Part shown: in pieces, positions 35,030 to 43,763 of the stretch | How the letters are laid out: the number at the start of each line of letters is the position of its first letter | How positions within the stretch are numbered: position 1 is the first letter of the stretch | Source of the DNA: Actinoplanes regularis | Lineage (GTDB): Bacteria; Actinomycetota; Actinomycetes; Mycobacteriales; Micromonosporaceae | Assembly (NCBI RefSeq): GCF_900188005.1 | Contig: NZ_FZNR01000019.1 | Span: 94,623 to 158,622, forward strand | Direction: 5' to 3' | DNA: 64,000 bases | The notes under the pieces: model-generated | What the model saw: only the letters and a program-made list of their open reading frames with translations | Database searches by the model: none | Told to the model about the DNA's origin: nothing | Position numbers and translations under genes: made by a program

Positions 35030-35500
35030 TCAAGGTCGGGTGTCTTCGAGAGGTTTCCGGAGGATGTAGTTCAGGCCGAAATCCGTCTCGCTAGTACGCA
35101 CATCGATGTATCCGAGTCGCTGGTAGAACCCGTGCCCGGTGATACTGGCGCCCGTTTCCATGAAGTCGTGTCCCTCGGCCGAGGCAAGCATCTCGACATG
35201 ACGCATGAGCCGCCGGCCTACTCCTCTCCCGATCGTCCGTGGCTGGACGAACATCGTGAACACCTTGTTGCCGTCACGGGAAACGGTGCCTACGACCGCC
35301 CCATCCTCAACGGCGACGAACATCTGCCGCTCGAAGGCGAGCTGCTCGATCCGTTCGACGGTGAAGTGTTCGCACATCAGCGTGATGGTCTCGTCCGGAT
35401 AGTCACGGCTGTTGACCTCGCGCAGGCAAGACGTGATGATCTCACTCACCGCCGGGCCATCGCCGGACCGGAACGATCGGATCTCCAGCGATGGACTCAC
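35030..35500 (-). CDS. GNAT acetyltransferase
   Basis: 156 residues from GTG 35500, which overlaps the stop of the upstream acetyltransferase (GTGA). Acetyl-CoA motif A is VFTMFVQPRTIGRGVGRRLMRHVEML (key R/Q-x-x-G-x-G pattern IGRGVGR), followed by GASITGHGFYQRLGYIDV. It would acetylate a small amine; substrate unknown. Second gene of a coupled GNAT pair. Confidence 0.88.
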   Translation of the reverse strand: MSPSLEIRSFRSGDGPAVSEIITSCLREVNSRDYPDETITLMCEHFTVERIEQLAFERQMFVAVEDGAVVGTVSRDGNKVFTMFVQPRTIGRGVGRRLMRHVEMLASAEGHDFMETGASITGHGFYQRLGYIDVRTSETDFGLNYILRKPLEDTRP

Positions 35501-35925
35501 CGCTTGACCGGCAAGCCGAACGCGGCCATCCTCTGCTCCTCGTGCGCGACAAAACCCATCGCGCGGTAGAAGGGGTGCGATGTTCGAGCTTCTTCGGCAT
35601 CGGCGGAGTCCGTGGCAAGAAGGAAGAACCGGCAGTGCTCGTAGCGTCGCTTGAGTTCCTCGACCAGATTGCGGCCGATGCCGCCGCGCTGGACACGGGG
35701 ATGCACCAGCAGATCCTGCAGATAGCACACGGTCTCGCCGTCGGAGATCGTTCTGGCCAGTCCGAGCAAGGCCCCGTCGTCGCCCCGGGCGGTAAGCAAC
35801 AGGTGCGAGCCGGCGAGGCTGCGCAGCAGCTTGTCGACATCCTTGGTGTAGCCGTACCAGCCGACCGCCGTGTACAGCTCATACGCCTCGTCACGCGCCA
35901 ACGTCTGCTCCGCCATGATCTGCAC
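35497..35925 (-). CDS. GNAT acetyltransferase
   Basis: About 142 residues taking GTG 35925; ATG 35916 is the alternative but would cut the first beta strand (VQIMAEQ). Pattern YELYTAVGWYGYTKD, the strand LLGLARTISDGETVCYLQDLLVHPRVQRGGIG and SHPFYRAMGFV are typical of the YitI-like GNAT group. It is coupled to a second acetyltransferase by a 4-bp overlap; the two are not close copies of each other. Confidence 0.85.
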   Translation of the reverse strand: MQIMAEQTLARDEAYELYTAVGWYGYTKDVDKLLRSLAGSHLLLTARGDDGALLGLARTISDGETVCYLQDLLVHPRVQRGGIGRNLVEELKRRYEHCRFFLLATDSADAEEARTSHPFYRAMGFVAHEEQRMAAFGLPVKR

Positions 35926-36056
35926 GCACGCCAGGCTACCGAACCCACCAGCGGTCCCGACCTCCGTCGGCGCCGGACAATCTGGACCATCCACTATCGG
36001 CCCGGCTACACCTTCCACCGGGCAGACCGGAGATCCAAGGCCATTTTGAGGGGGCC

Positions 36057-36085
36057 GGTGCGGGCCCACCGGGTGGGCCCGCACC
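36057..36085 (-). terminator. Terminator of the glycosidase operon
   Basis: A perfect 13-bp stem (GGTGCGGGCCCAC and complement) with a 3-nt loop begins 5 bp beyond the stop codon of the large glycosidase gene. The rest of the gap up to the acetyltransferase start (35926-36056) shows no gene. Confidence 0.85.
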
Positions 36086-36090
36086 TCAGC

Positions 36091-39000
36091 TCAGCTGAAC
36101 GCCTTCACCTCCAGGAGGCCGACCGAGGCGGCGCCGCTGGTCAGTGCGACCCGGAGCCGGGCGGTGCTGATCTGGCCGAACGTCACCTGGTTGTACTGGT
36201 TGGCGACGATCGGATAGCCGCTCGCGGACGGCACGTCGGCGTACGCGCTGCCGGTCCAGTACTGGAGTTTCCACGAGGCGGGCAGGTCGATGCCCTGGTT
36301 GTCGTCGAAGAAGTAGACCTGGGCCGAGCGTAGGGTCTGCGCCGAGGACCAGGTCAGCTCGGCCCATTGCGCGCCGGTGTTGGGCCACGTACCCCAGCGG
36401 GGGTTGACCGTGTCGTTGGAGGACGGCGGGTCGATCCCGTCGTTGAGGGCGTTCACCGACTCCCACGACGAGGTGTAGGAGGCGCTCGGCGTGGCGGTCA
36501 GGGCCAGGTTCGTTCCGCCGGTGCCCGGATCGGTGCCGGGCTCGGTGGTGCCCTTGCGGAACAGTTTGACCTCGGTCAGGCCGGTCTTGGTGCTGCCGGT
36601 CGGCTGGGTGAACTGGATCCGCAGCCGGCTCGTGTTGACCGCGTTGAACGTGACCTTGTTGTAGTTGGACTGCGGTGCGGTGGGTGTCTTGGCCTGCGAG
36701 GCGGCGTTGACGAAGGCCGAGCCGTTCCAGTACTGCACGGTGTAGGCGGACGGCGGCCGGTACCGGTTGCCGGCCCGGTCGTTGCGGAAGTAGATCCAGG
36801 CCTCGTCGACCACCTTGTTCGAACCGAAGTTGACCTCGTACCAGTCGGTGGCGTTGGTGCTGCCGTAGCTTCCCCAGAGCGGGGAGTTGGTCGGCAGCCC
36901 GTCGATCGCCGCCGCGGCCGTCGTGCCCGAGGTGGTGTAGGACGCCGACGCGGTCGCGCCGGTGGCCAGGTTCGGTGTGGTGGAGGTCAGGTCGACGCCG
37001 GCCTTGGCGAAGACGTCCACCATCCGGTTGCTGCTCTGGATCACGTTCTGCGGCGCCTGCAGGGACGGGAACGCCACGTTGTACGCGACGGTGCCGGTGC
37101 CGGCCGGGAAGGTGACCGCGCCGGTGGCCGGGTTGTAGACGAACCGGGTGAGCTGGTCGACGGTGACCACCCGGGTGCCGTTCAGGTAGATCGAGTAGCC
37201 CTGCGGGACGCCGCTGTACCTGACCACCCCGTCGGCCGGGTCGTCCCAGACCACGGAGAGGTTCGCGTTGCGGTAGCGCAGGTTGTTGACGGCGAAGTTG
37301 GGCCAGCCGATGTTGATCGGCGAGAGCTCGATCTGCGCGTCGTTGCGCGGGCGCAGCCCGGCCACGTCCTCGATGATCGTCCAGTTGCTGCTGCCGAGGA
37401 TGTTGTGGTGGATCCAGGACCGGTAGGTGATCGCGCTGCCGTTCCAGTCGGCCCAGAACTCGTTGGCGTCCGGCCAGTCCGTGCTGCCGTTGATGTACTG
37501 CGCCCAGGTGTTCCAGTAGAGCAACTTCTTGTAGTCGTCGCTGGTCATCCACGAGTTCGGGTAGTTGCGCAGCACCGAGGAGTAGAGCCGGAACTGCACT
37601 GTCGAGTTGATCGTGGAGAAGTTGTTGCTGCCGGGGCTCCCGGCGGCCGCGGCGGCCGCCTTGTCCTTCTGGTTGGCGGTGTAGAACGGGAAGATCGGGT
37701 ACTCCGCCGGGTCGGCGAACAGGCGCAGGGCCTGGCGGTAGTCGGCGGTGTTCGGCATCAGCCCGACCGAGTACGGGTAGTAGTTGTTGATCTCCTTCCA
37801 CGGTACGAACGCGTTGGTGGACACGTGCTTGTGCTCGAGCAACTGGTCGGCCGGGTTCCAGAGCGTGTTGACCACACCGTTCTTGATCCGGTCGGCGAGC
37901 GTCTGCATCTCGGTCGCCTTCGTGGTGTTGCCGAGCAGGGTGTACGCGTCCCGGGCGGCGTTCGCGGCGGACCACACGTATGCGGTCTCGGCCCGGTCCA
38001 GGTTGCCCGAGCGCCAGTGGAACGACACCGCGTCGGCGTCGTTGCCGGTCATCGCGCCCCAGTCGTACTCGATCACCCCGTTGTTGTTGGTGTCGTACGT
38101 CGCGAGCTGGCCCTTCGCGTCCCCCTCGGCGTACCGGGCGAAGTTGTTCAGCATCGCCGGCTGCCCGCCGTGGATCTGGTACGCCCGCCACGCGGCCTCG
38201 GCGATGTACTGGGTGTACGAGTTCGACCAGTTCTCCGGGTCACCCGGGTTGTCGACGAACCGGCCGTTCGCCGAGTACTGCCCGACCGCCAGGTACGGCC
38301 CGTACGAGTACTCCGGGCTGCGCAGGTACTTCAGGTCGTCGATGTGCATCGGCTGGGTCAGCGCGATCGCGTTGTTGTACCCGGTGGCGCCCTCGACCGA
38401 CTGCGGGAACTGGAAGTCCTGCCCCGGGATGTCCGCGTCGAGGTAGTTGAAGCGCATCAGCCACCAGCGGTAGTAGATGTTCTTCTTGATCGCCGCGTCA
38501 GGCACGTCGATGTAGGGGACGTTGTCGGCCCACCACTTGTTGTAGGCGCGGACGTGGGTGGCGAACGCGTCGGCCGGGGTCTGCCCGCGGTACGCGTTGT
38601 AGTCGGTCAGCGACGCCGGGATCTCGTTGGCGACCATGCCCAGCTGCACCTTGGTCGTGACGGTCGCACCGGCCGCCACCGTCACCGAACGGGTCAGCGC
38701 CCCGTTCGCCGCAGTGAACCCGTCCCCGGAGAACCGCGGGTAGATCGTGGTCAGGCTGTTCTTGACCGCCCGGGTGCCGGTCAGCTCCGAGCCGCTGACC
38801 GTCGTGGCATAGGGGGAAGTCGCGGACAGACTCAAAGAAGCGGAAGCGGTGCCGGTGTTGACCACGGCCAGGTTCGTGACCAGCACGTTGTTGGCGGTGA
38901 TGTACCTGGTGACCTCGAGCCGGAGCGAGCCGCTGGTGTGCACGGTCTTCGCGTAGCTGGGGGTCTGTTTGCGCTGCGCGGCCTGCTCGGTGAACGTACC

Positions 39001-39369
39001 CGGCGAGGCGGTGATCGCGTACGCGTTCTGGCTGCTGATGTTGTCCCAGTACGCCGCGTTGCCGCCGAAGCCGATGACCGCCGGGTTGTAGGTGTACATG
39101 AACGCCGCGCGGCCGCGCGTCATCAGGAAGTTGCCGGCCGGGTCGCTGCCGTTGCGGGTCAGCAGCCGGTCCATCCAGAAGTCGGTGCCGGACGACTCGG
39201 CGTCGTAGATGGCCTTCATGGTGTCGCCGGTGTTGTAACCGACCGGCGGCTGCGGGATGGTGGAGCCGGAGAAGGTGGGATAGCCGATCGTCTGGGCTGC
39301 CTGCGCCGTCGCGGGCAGCCCCAGAGTGCCGACGACCAGCAGCAGACTCATGCCGAGCGCGCGTTTCAT
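36091..39369 (-). CDS. Secreted (alpha/alpha)6 glycoside hydrolase with two discoidin-like domains
   Basis: 1092 residues. Signal peptide 1-25 (LLLVVGTLGLPATAQA). A beta-sandwich region (about 26-260) precedes a helical-barrel catalytic region (about 270-730) of the MGH1-like/GH63-related kind, with runs such as NIYYRWWLMRFNYLD, EYSYGPYLAVGQYSANG and NNYYPYSVGLMPNTADYRQAL. Two F5/8-type carbohydrate-binding domains follow at about 800-940 and 955-1090, the second close in sequence to the one on the GH43 enzyme (FDDNQGIDLPA..). The start ATGA overlaps the GH43 stop; third gene of the operon. Exact GH family cannot be fixed by eye. Confidence 0.78.
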   Translation of the reverse strand: MKRALGMSLLLVVGTLGLPATAQAAQTIGYPTFSGSTIPQPPVGYNTGDTMKAIYDAESSGTDFWMDRLLTRNGSDPAGNFLMTRGRAAFMYTYNPAVIGFGGNAAYWDNISSQNAYAITASPGTFTEQAAQRKQTPSYAKTVHTSGSLRLEVTRYITANNVLVTNLAVVNTGTASASLSLSATSPYATTVSGSELTGTRAVKNSLTTIYPRFSGDGFTAANGALTRSVTVAAGATVTTKVQLGMVANEIPASLTDYNAYRGQTPADAFATHVRAYNKWWADNVPYIDVPDAAIKKNIYYRWWLMRFNYLDADIPGQDFQFPQSVEGATGYNNAIALTQPMHIDDLKYLRSPEYSYGPYLAVGQYSANGRFVDNPGDPENWSNSYTQYIAEAAWRAYQIHGGQPAMLNNFARYAEGDAKGQLATYDTNNNGVIEYDWGAMTGNDADAVSFHWRSGNLDRAETAYVWSAANAARDAYTLLGNTTKATEMQTLADRIKNGVVNTLWNPADQLLEHKHVSTNAFVPWKEINNYYPYSVGLMPNTADYRQALRLFADPAEYPIFPFYTANQKDKAAAAAAGSPGSNNFSTINSTVQFRLYSSVLRNYPNSWMTSDDYKKLLYWNTWAQYINGSTDWPDANEFWADWNGSAITYRSWIHHNILGSSNWTIIEDVAGLRPRNDAQIELSPINIGWPNFAVNNLRYRNANLSVVWDDPADGVVRYSGVPQGYSIYLNGTRVVTVDQLTRFVYNPATGAVTFPAGTGTVAYNVAFPSLQAPQNVIQSSNRMVDVFAKAGVDLTSTTPNLATGATASASYTTSGTTAAAAIDGLPTNSPLWGSYGSTNATDWYEVNFGSNKVVDEAWIYFRNDRAGNRYRPPSAYTVQYWNGSAFVNAASQAKTPTAPQSNYNKVTFNAVNTSRLRIQFTQPTGSTKTGLTEVKLFRKGTTEPGTDPGTGGTNLALTATPSASYTSSWESVNALNDGIDPPSSNDTVNPRWGTWPNTGAQWAELTWSSAQTLRSAQVYFFDDNQGIDLPASWKLQYWTGSAYADVPSASGYPIVANQYNQVTFGQISTARLRVALTSGAASVGLLEVKAFS

Positions 39370-40769
39370 GCCTGGAAAGCCTTCCACTCGAGGACGCCGG
39401 TGGAGTAGCCGCTGCGCGAGGTGATCGACAGCCGCAGCCGCGTCGTGCTGACGGTGTTGAACGTGATCACGTTCTCGGTGTTCCCGGAGACCCCACAAGA
39501 CGACTGCCCTGGTACGGCTACGTAGGCGCTGCCGTTCCAGTACTGCACCTGGCAGCCGGCGGGCAGGTCGATGCCCTGGTTGTCGTCGAACCAGTAGACC
39601 GACGACTTGTTGATCGACTGGGCGGTCGGCCACTGGTACTCGATCCAATGGGTGCCCTGTTGCGGCCAGTTTCCGTACGCCAGATTGGATCGGTCCTGAG
39701 AATTGGCCGGTGTGCCCCCGTTGTTGATCGCGGACAGGTTCTCCCAGGAGGAGACGTAGGAGGTGGAGGCCGTCGCGGAGGTCGCCAGGTTCGTCCCGGA
39801 GGAGGAACCGCCACCGACCGTCGGGATCACCTTCTGGATCGTGCCGTCGGCGTTGAAGTACATCTTGTCCACCGCCACCGACCTGCGGAAATTACCGCCG
39901 CCCGGGGCATCGGCGGTGTGGTAGACGAGGTACCACTGCCCGTTGAACTCGACCGCGCCCGCGTGATTGGTGGTCGACGAGACCTGGCCGAGCACGATCC
40001 CACGGTGGGTCCACGGCCCGAGCGGGTTCGTCGCGGTCGCGTACCGCTGGCAGGCGTAGTTCGAGTTCGTCACGCAGCCACTGGTGTCGTTGGCCGCGTA
40101 CATCATGTAGTAGAGGCCGTTTCTCTTGAACATCCACGGTGCCTCCCAGTAGTTGGTGAGGCCCTGCGGCGTGATCACCGAACCGACCGTGTTGATCATG
40201 TCGGAGGCCAGCTTCACCGCACGCGGTCCCCAGTAACCGCCCCAGTACATGTAGGCCTGGCCGTCGTCGTCGACGAACACCGTCGGGTCGATGTTCAGCC
40301 CCGACGAGTTCGCGGTGCTGTCGCTGATCAGCGGGCCGCCCTTGGCGTCGGTGAACGGCCCGAGTGGGCTGTTGCCGACCGCCACGCCGATGTCCATCCA
40401 GCCGGCGCCGTTGCCATTGATCGAGGTGTACCAGTAGTACTTGCCGTTGCGCGGCTCCACCTCACCGGCCCACGCGTCCGCGCCCGCCCACGGGAACGTC
40501 GCGATGTTCGCCTTGGCGCCGTTGTCGGTCCAGGTGTTCGCGTCGGTGGAGGAGAGCACGTGCCATTCGCGCATCACGAAGTTGCTCGTGCCGGTCGGCG
40601 CCTCGTCGCGCCCGGCGTAGATGTACATGGTGTTGCCGACGACCAGCGGTGCCGGGTCGGCGGTGTAGATGGCGGTGATGATCGGGTTGGCGGCCAGCGC
40701 GGGCGTGGCCACCGCGGCGACCGCGGTGATCACTCCGCACGCCGCGGCCACCCATCTTCGGACGGACAA
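39366..40769 (-). CDS. Secreted GH43 family glycosidase with C-terminal discoidin domain
   Basis: 467 residues from TTG 40769; GAGGAGACG lies six bases upstream and the nearest ATG is out of frame. Signal peptide 1-26. The five-bladed propeller acids are readable: Asp38 in YTADPAPLVV, an Asp in NIDPTVFVDDDG and Glu in YWEAPWMFKRNG. Family 43 enzymes are arabinofuranosidases, xylosidases or endo-arabinanases. A F5/8-type domain fills about 345-467. Located between the GH127 gene (11 bp upstream) and the large glycosidase gene (4-bp overlap), so an arabinose-polymer role is likely. Confidence 0.88.
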   Translation of the reverse strand: MSVRRWVAAACGVITAVAAVATPALAANPIITAIYTADPAPLVVGNTMYIYAGRDEAPTGTSNFVMREWHVLSSTDANTWTDNGAKANIATFPWAGADAWAGEVEPRNGKYYWYTSINGNGAGWMDIGVAVGNSPLGPFTDAKGGPLISDSTANSSGLNIDPTVFVDDDGQAYMYWGGYWGPRAVKLASDMINTVGSVITPQGLTNYWEAPWMFKRNGLYYMMYAANDTSGCVTNSNYACQRYATATNPLGPWTHRGIVLGQVSSTTNHAGAVEFNGQWYLVYHTADAPGGGNFRRSVAVDKMYFNADGTIQKVIPTVGGGSSSGTNLATSATASTSYVSSWENLSAINNGGTPANSQDRSNLAYGNWPQQGTHWIEYQWPTAQSINKSSVYWFDDNQGIDLPAGCQVQYWNGSAYVAVPGQSSCGVSGNTENVITFNTVSTTRLRLSITSRSGYSTGVLEWKAFQA

Positions 40770-40780
40770 CTGCGTCTCCT

Positions 40781-43204
40781 CTACTGGAGCTGGGAAATCT
40801 CGGATGCGGACAGGGCCCGGCTGTAGAGCCGGAAGTCGTCCACGGCCGCGGCGAGGTAGGGGTCGCCCGCGTACTGCGAACGGCCGATCCAGTTCTGCGT
40901 GGTGGAGCCGAGCGAGCTGGGCCGGATCGTGAGCGCGCTGTTGCGGGCCACCTCGGCGCCGTTGACGTAGAGCACGCCGAGGTTGCCGGTGTGGGTGACC
41001 GCGACGTGCGTCCACGCGCCGGTCGGCAGCGCGGCCGGGGCGTTGATCTGCTGCTCACCGCCGGCGCCGCCGCTGGTGATCGCGTACCTGGCGGTACCGG
41101 CGCTGCTGCGCGGCGTCAGGAAAAGGTAGGCGCCGGTTCCGGTGCCGAGGTCGAACACCCGGGTCCAGTTCGCGGCGGTGCCGATCCGCACCCAGGCGGC
41201 GACCGTGAACGAGGTCGCGCCGTTCAGGATCCCGGAAGGCAGATTGACGTACGCGTTGGAGCCGTTCAGCAGCACCGCGTTGCCACTGCGCCCGGCCGTC
41301 CGGGTCGAGCCGCCGGCGAGCGTGGCGGTCCGCCCGTTGCCGGTCGCGTCGGTGACCGTGGTCCCGGACGTCTCGTCGAACGGGTAGTGCGCGACGAACG
41401 CCGGCAGCGGGGGAGTGGAGCTCACCGACCAGTAGACCGAATACCGCTGCCCGTGCGTCTTGTAGAACGGCCGCAGCAGCACCGACCCGGTCGTGTACTC
41501 CAGCGGCACCCCGGTGGCCGTCAGGTTCGCCGGATTCAGCGCCGGCAGCGCGGTCAGGTTCTGGGTGCCGAACTGCCCGGCCAGCACGATCGGCCCGTGC
41601 TTGACCGCGCGTACCGCCGAGTTGTCCGGGGTGGCCTCCTGGGTCAGCGCCATCGGCAGGCTGATGTCGACGGTGTCGCCGCTCGCCCAGGTCCGGCTGA
41701 TCGCCAGGTAGCTGCCCGGTGCCGGTGTACCGGTCAGGGTGCCGTTGACCCGGACCTGCGCGCCGGTGGTCCAGGACGGGATGCGGATCCGCAGGTCGAT
41801 CTGCCCGGAGCCGGTGACGGTCAGCCGCGAGGTGGACGTCTCCGGATAGGTGGTCGTCTGCTGGATCGTGATCCCGCGCCCTGGCCAGGTCAGCGTCGAG
41901 GCGATGAAGAGGTTCACGTACAGCGTGTCGCCGTTGTAGAAGTAGATGCTGTCGACGTACTTGGTGTTGGTCTCCATCCCGGTGCCGTGGCAGCAGGTGA
42001 AGTTGTCGTAGTCGTTGCTGTAGCTCTTGATTCCGCCGGCCCGAAGCGGCACGTAATAGCAGTGGAATCCGTGTGCGGAGGACGGGTTCTGCGCGCCGAG
42101 CAGGTGGTTGTAGAGCGCCTTCTCGTAGAAGTCCATCCACTCCGCGGCCCGGCTCGGATCGGTGAAGAACAGCTGCCGGGTCAGCTTGAGCATGTTGTAC
42201 GAATTGCAGCACTCACAGGTGGTGTCCGACAGTTCGCTCGCGATCCGGTTCGGGGCCTGGAAGTACTCGCCGTTCGAATTGCCGCCGATCGCGTACGAGT
42301 GCTGCCGCACCACGAAGTTCCAGAAGTTGACCGCGATGTCGCGGTACCGGGTGGTGCCGGTGGCGTGGAATCCACGGATCGCCGCGATCGCCTTCGGGAT
42401 CTGCGTGTTCGCGTGGAAACCGGCCAGCGCGTCGGTGTTGGCCGCGAGCGGGTCGAGGATCTGGGCGTGGTCGAAGTACTGCGCGGTGGTCAGATGCGCC
42501 GCGTTCTCGGTGATCTGGTAGAGATTGAAGAGCGTCTCGCCGATGCCGCCGAACTCGGTGCGCAGCACCTGCTGCCGCTGGGCGTAGGTCAGCACGCTGT
42601 TGCGCGACTGGACCCAGGTTGCCTTGCGCTCCAGCACGGTCCGCGCCTGCACGTTCCCGGCGAGCTGGTACATGTCGAGCAGCCCCGCGACGATCTTGTG
42701 CAGTGTGTAGTAGGGCGCCCAGACGCTCTGCCCGCCCTCCAAGCGATCGAAGAAGCTTTCCGGGTACGCCGACAGGTAGCCGTTCGACTTCTGGCAGAGC
42801 GCGAGCTGGGTGACCAGGTAGTCGCCCTTGGTCTTGAACGCGGTGTCACCGGTGCTCGCGTACGCCTGGGCGAGCGCGCTGAGCACGTGGCCGATGGAGT
42901 GCCCGCGCAGCTCGGTGGTCGGTGACTCCCAGCCGCCGCACGGGGTCGCCGACGACGCCAGGCCGGCGGTGACCCGGAACATGTGCAGCAGCCGGTCGGA
43001 GTCGAGGAACCGCAGGTAGGTCTGGGTGCGGCCGGCGTTGTCCGCGAACGGCCCGGAGCCGAGGCGGACGGCGGTGAGCGGGAACGCGTACGCCGAGACG
43101 CCGGTGTCGGGGCGGGCCAGGGCCGGGGCGGGCAGCAGGGCACCGGCGGCGCCGGCCGCGCCGGTCTTCAGGAGGGTGCGCCGGGAGAGGGCGGGGTGAC
43201 GCAT
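40781..43204 (-). CDS. GH127 beta-L-arabinofuranosidase with LamG-like domain, Tat-exported
   Basis: 807 residues from ATG 43204. Twin-arginine signal SRRTLLK at 7-13 followed by a hydrophobic stretch. GH127 catalytic centre: Glu331 and Cys333 in CECCNSYNMLK and Cys404-Cys405 in NFTCCHGTGMETN, matching the zinc-bound Glu/Cys/Cys/Cys site of HypBA1 in which the first Cys of the CC pair is the nucleophile. A concanavalin-like LamG domain (about 620-805) is added at the C-terminus. The enzyme removes beta-L-arabinofuranose from oligosaccharides or glycoproteins. First gene of the three-gene operon; Tat export fits folding with a metal. Confidence 0.92.
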   Translation of the reverse strand: MRHPALSRRTLLKTGAAGAAGALLPAPALARPDTGVSAYAFPLTAVRLGSGPFADNAGRTQTYLRFLDSDRLLHMFRVTAGLASSATPCGGWESPTTELRGHSIGHVLSALAQAYASTGDTAFKTKGDYLVTQLALCQKSNGYLSAYPESFFDRLEGGQSVWAPYYTLHKIVAGLLDMYQLAGNVQARTVLERKATWVQSRNSVLTYAQRQQVLRTEFGGIGETLFNLYQITENAAHLTTAQYFDHAQILDPLAANTDALAGFHANTQIPKAIAAIRGFHATGTTRYRDIAVNFWNFVVRQHSYAIGGNSNGEYFQAPNRIASELSDTTCECCNSYNMLKLTRQLFFTDPSRAAEWMDFYEKALYNHLLGAQNPSSAHGFHCYYVPLRAGGIKSYSNDYDNFTCCHGTGMETNTKYVDSIYFYNGDTLYVNLFIASTLTWPGRGITIQQTTTYPETSTSRLTVTGSGQIDLRIRIPSWTTGAQVRVNGTLTGTPAPGSYLAISRTWASGDTVDISLPMALTQEATPDNSAVRAVKHGPIVLAGQFGTQNLTALPALNPANLTATGVPLEYTTGSVLLRPFYKTHGQRYSVYWSVSSTPPLPAFVAHYPFDETSGTTVTDATGNGRTATLAGGSTRTAGRSGNAVLLNGSNAYVNLPSGILNGATSFTVAAWVRIGTAANWTRVFDLGTGTGAYLFLTPRSSAGTARYAITSGGAGGEQQINAPAALPTGAWTHVAVTHTGNLGVLYVNGAEVARNSALTIRPSSLGSTTQNWIGRSQYAGDPYLAAAVDDFRLYSRALSASEISQLQ

Positions 43205-43272
43205 GGGGGGTCGCCTTTCGTCGGCCCTCGGCCGGGACCTCCGGCCGGGCGGTGGTCGCGCAGGCGTCACCC

Positions 43273-43288
43273 ATCGACAAGAGTCGAT
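43273..43288. promoter_or_regulatory. Inverted repeat before GH127 gene
   Basis: ATCGAC-AAGA-GTCGAT, with CACCC/GGGTG outside it, 69 bp upstream of the GH127 start; possible operator or leader hairpin. Confidence 0.3.
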
Positions 43289-43378
43289 AGATTTGGGTGG
43301 AGTTCACCCCTCCTGTGCGAGTCGTGATTGGATGGTCGCCGCGGGGGATGCGGTCGCCTCGGAGGTGAGCCTCCCTTA

Positions 43379-43392
43379 CGAAAACGTTTTCG
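43379..43392. promoter_or_regulatory. Perfect LacI-type operator CGAAAACGTTTTCG
   Basis: A 14-bp perfect palindrome with the central CG expected for LacI-family proteins. It lies 175 bp upstream of the GH127 start and 372 bp before the glycosyltransferase gene. The 559-bp gap (43205-43763) has no gene. Confidence 0.7.
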
Positions 43393-43633
43393 GCAAGATG
43401 TCCACCGCGTTACGAATAGAAACTCATCGACGACCAATTCTCCTGGTAGCGAGTCTCCGGCCGCGGGAGTGTCACCGAAAGTCCGTTAACGGCGGCGGGT
43501 GCGCGGCGAGGCTCTACCGCCCGACGGGGCGCTGCTGCCGGCGCGCTGACGCCCAGTGGAGGCTCGTGCTGGTCGCGTCGCTCATTATCAACCCATTGTT
43601 GACTGCAGATTAACCATTGACGCTGGTCACAGG

Positions 43634-43654
43634 ATTGTTGTGCGGGGCAACAAT
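43634..43654. promoter_or_regulatory. Inverted repeat before glycosyltransferase gene
   Basis: ATTGTTG-N7-CAACAAT, perfect 7-bp arms, 110 bp before the glycosyltransferase start. Operator or hairpin; AT-rich surroundings suggest the promoter is here. Confidence 0.45.
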
Positions 43655-43763
43655 ACTGAGGTGATCATCGTATGATCGCCGTTCCGGTGTCCTTTGCGGA
43701 CTTCCGGATCTCTTTCGCAGGCAAGAACCGGCGCGCGTCGACGAAGGGCGTACCCACCCCACC

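Noticed and set aside
36367..39408. Long plus-strand open frame (about 1000 codons) opposite the large glycosidase
   Set aside because: Antisense shadow of a GC-rich gene: Arg/Val/Gly-rich, no domain, and the minus strand has a signal peptide and clear domains.
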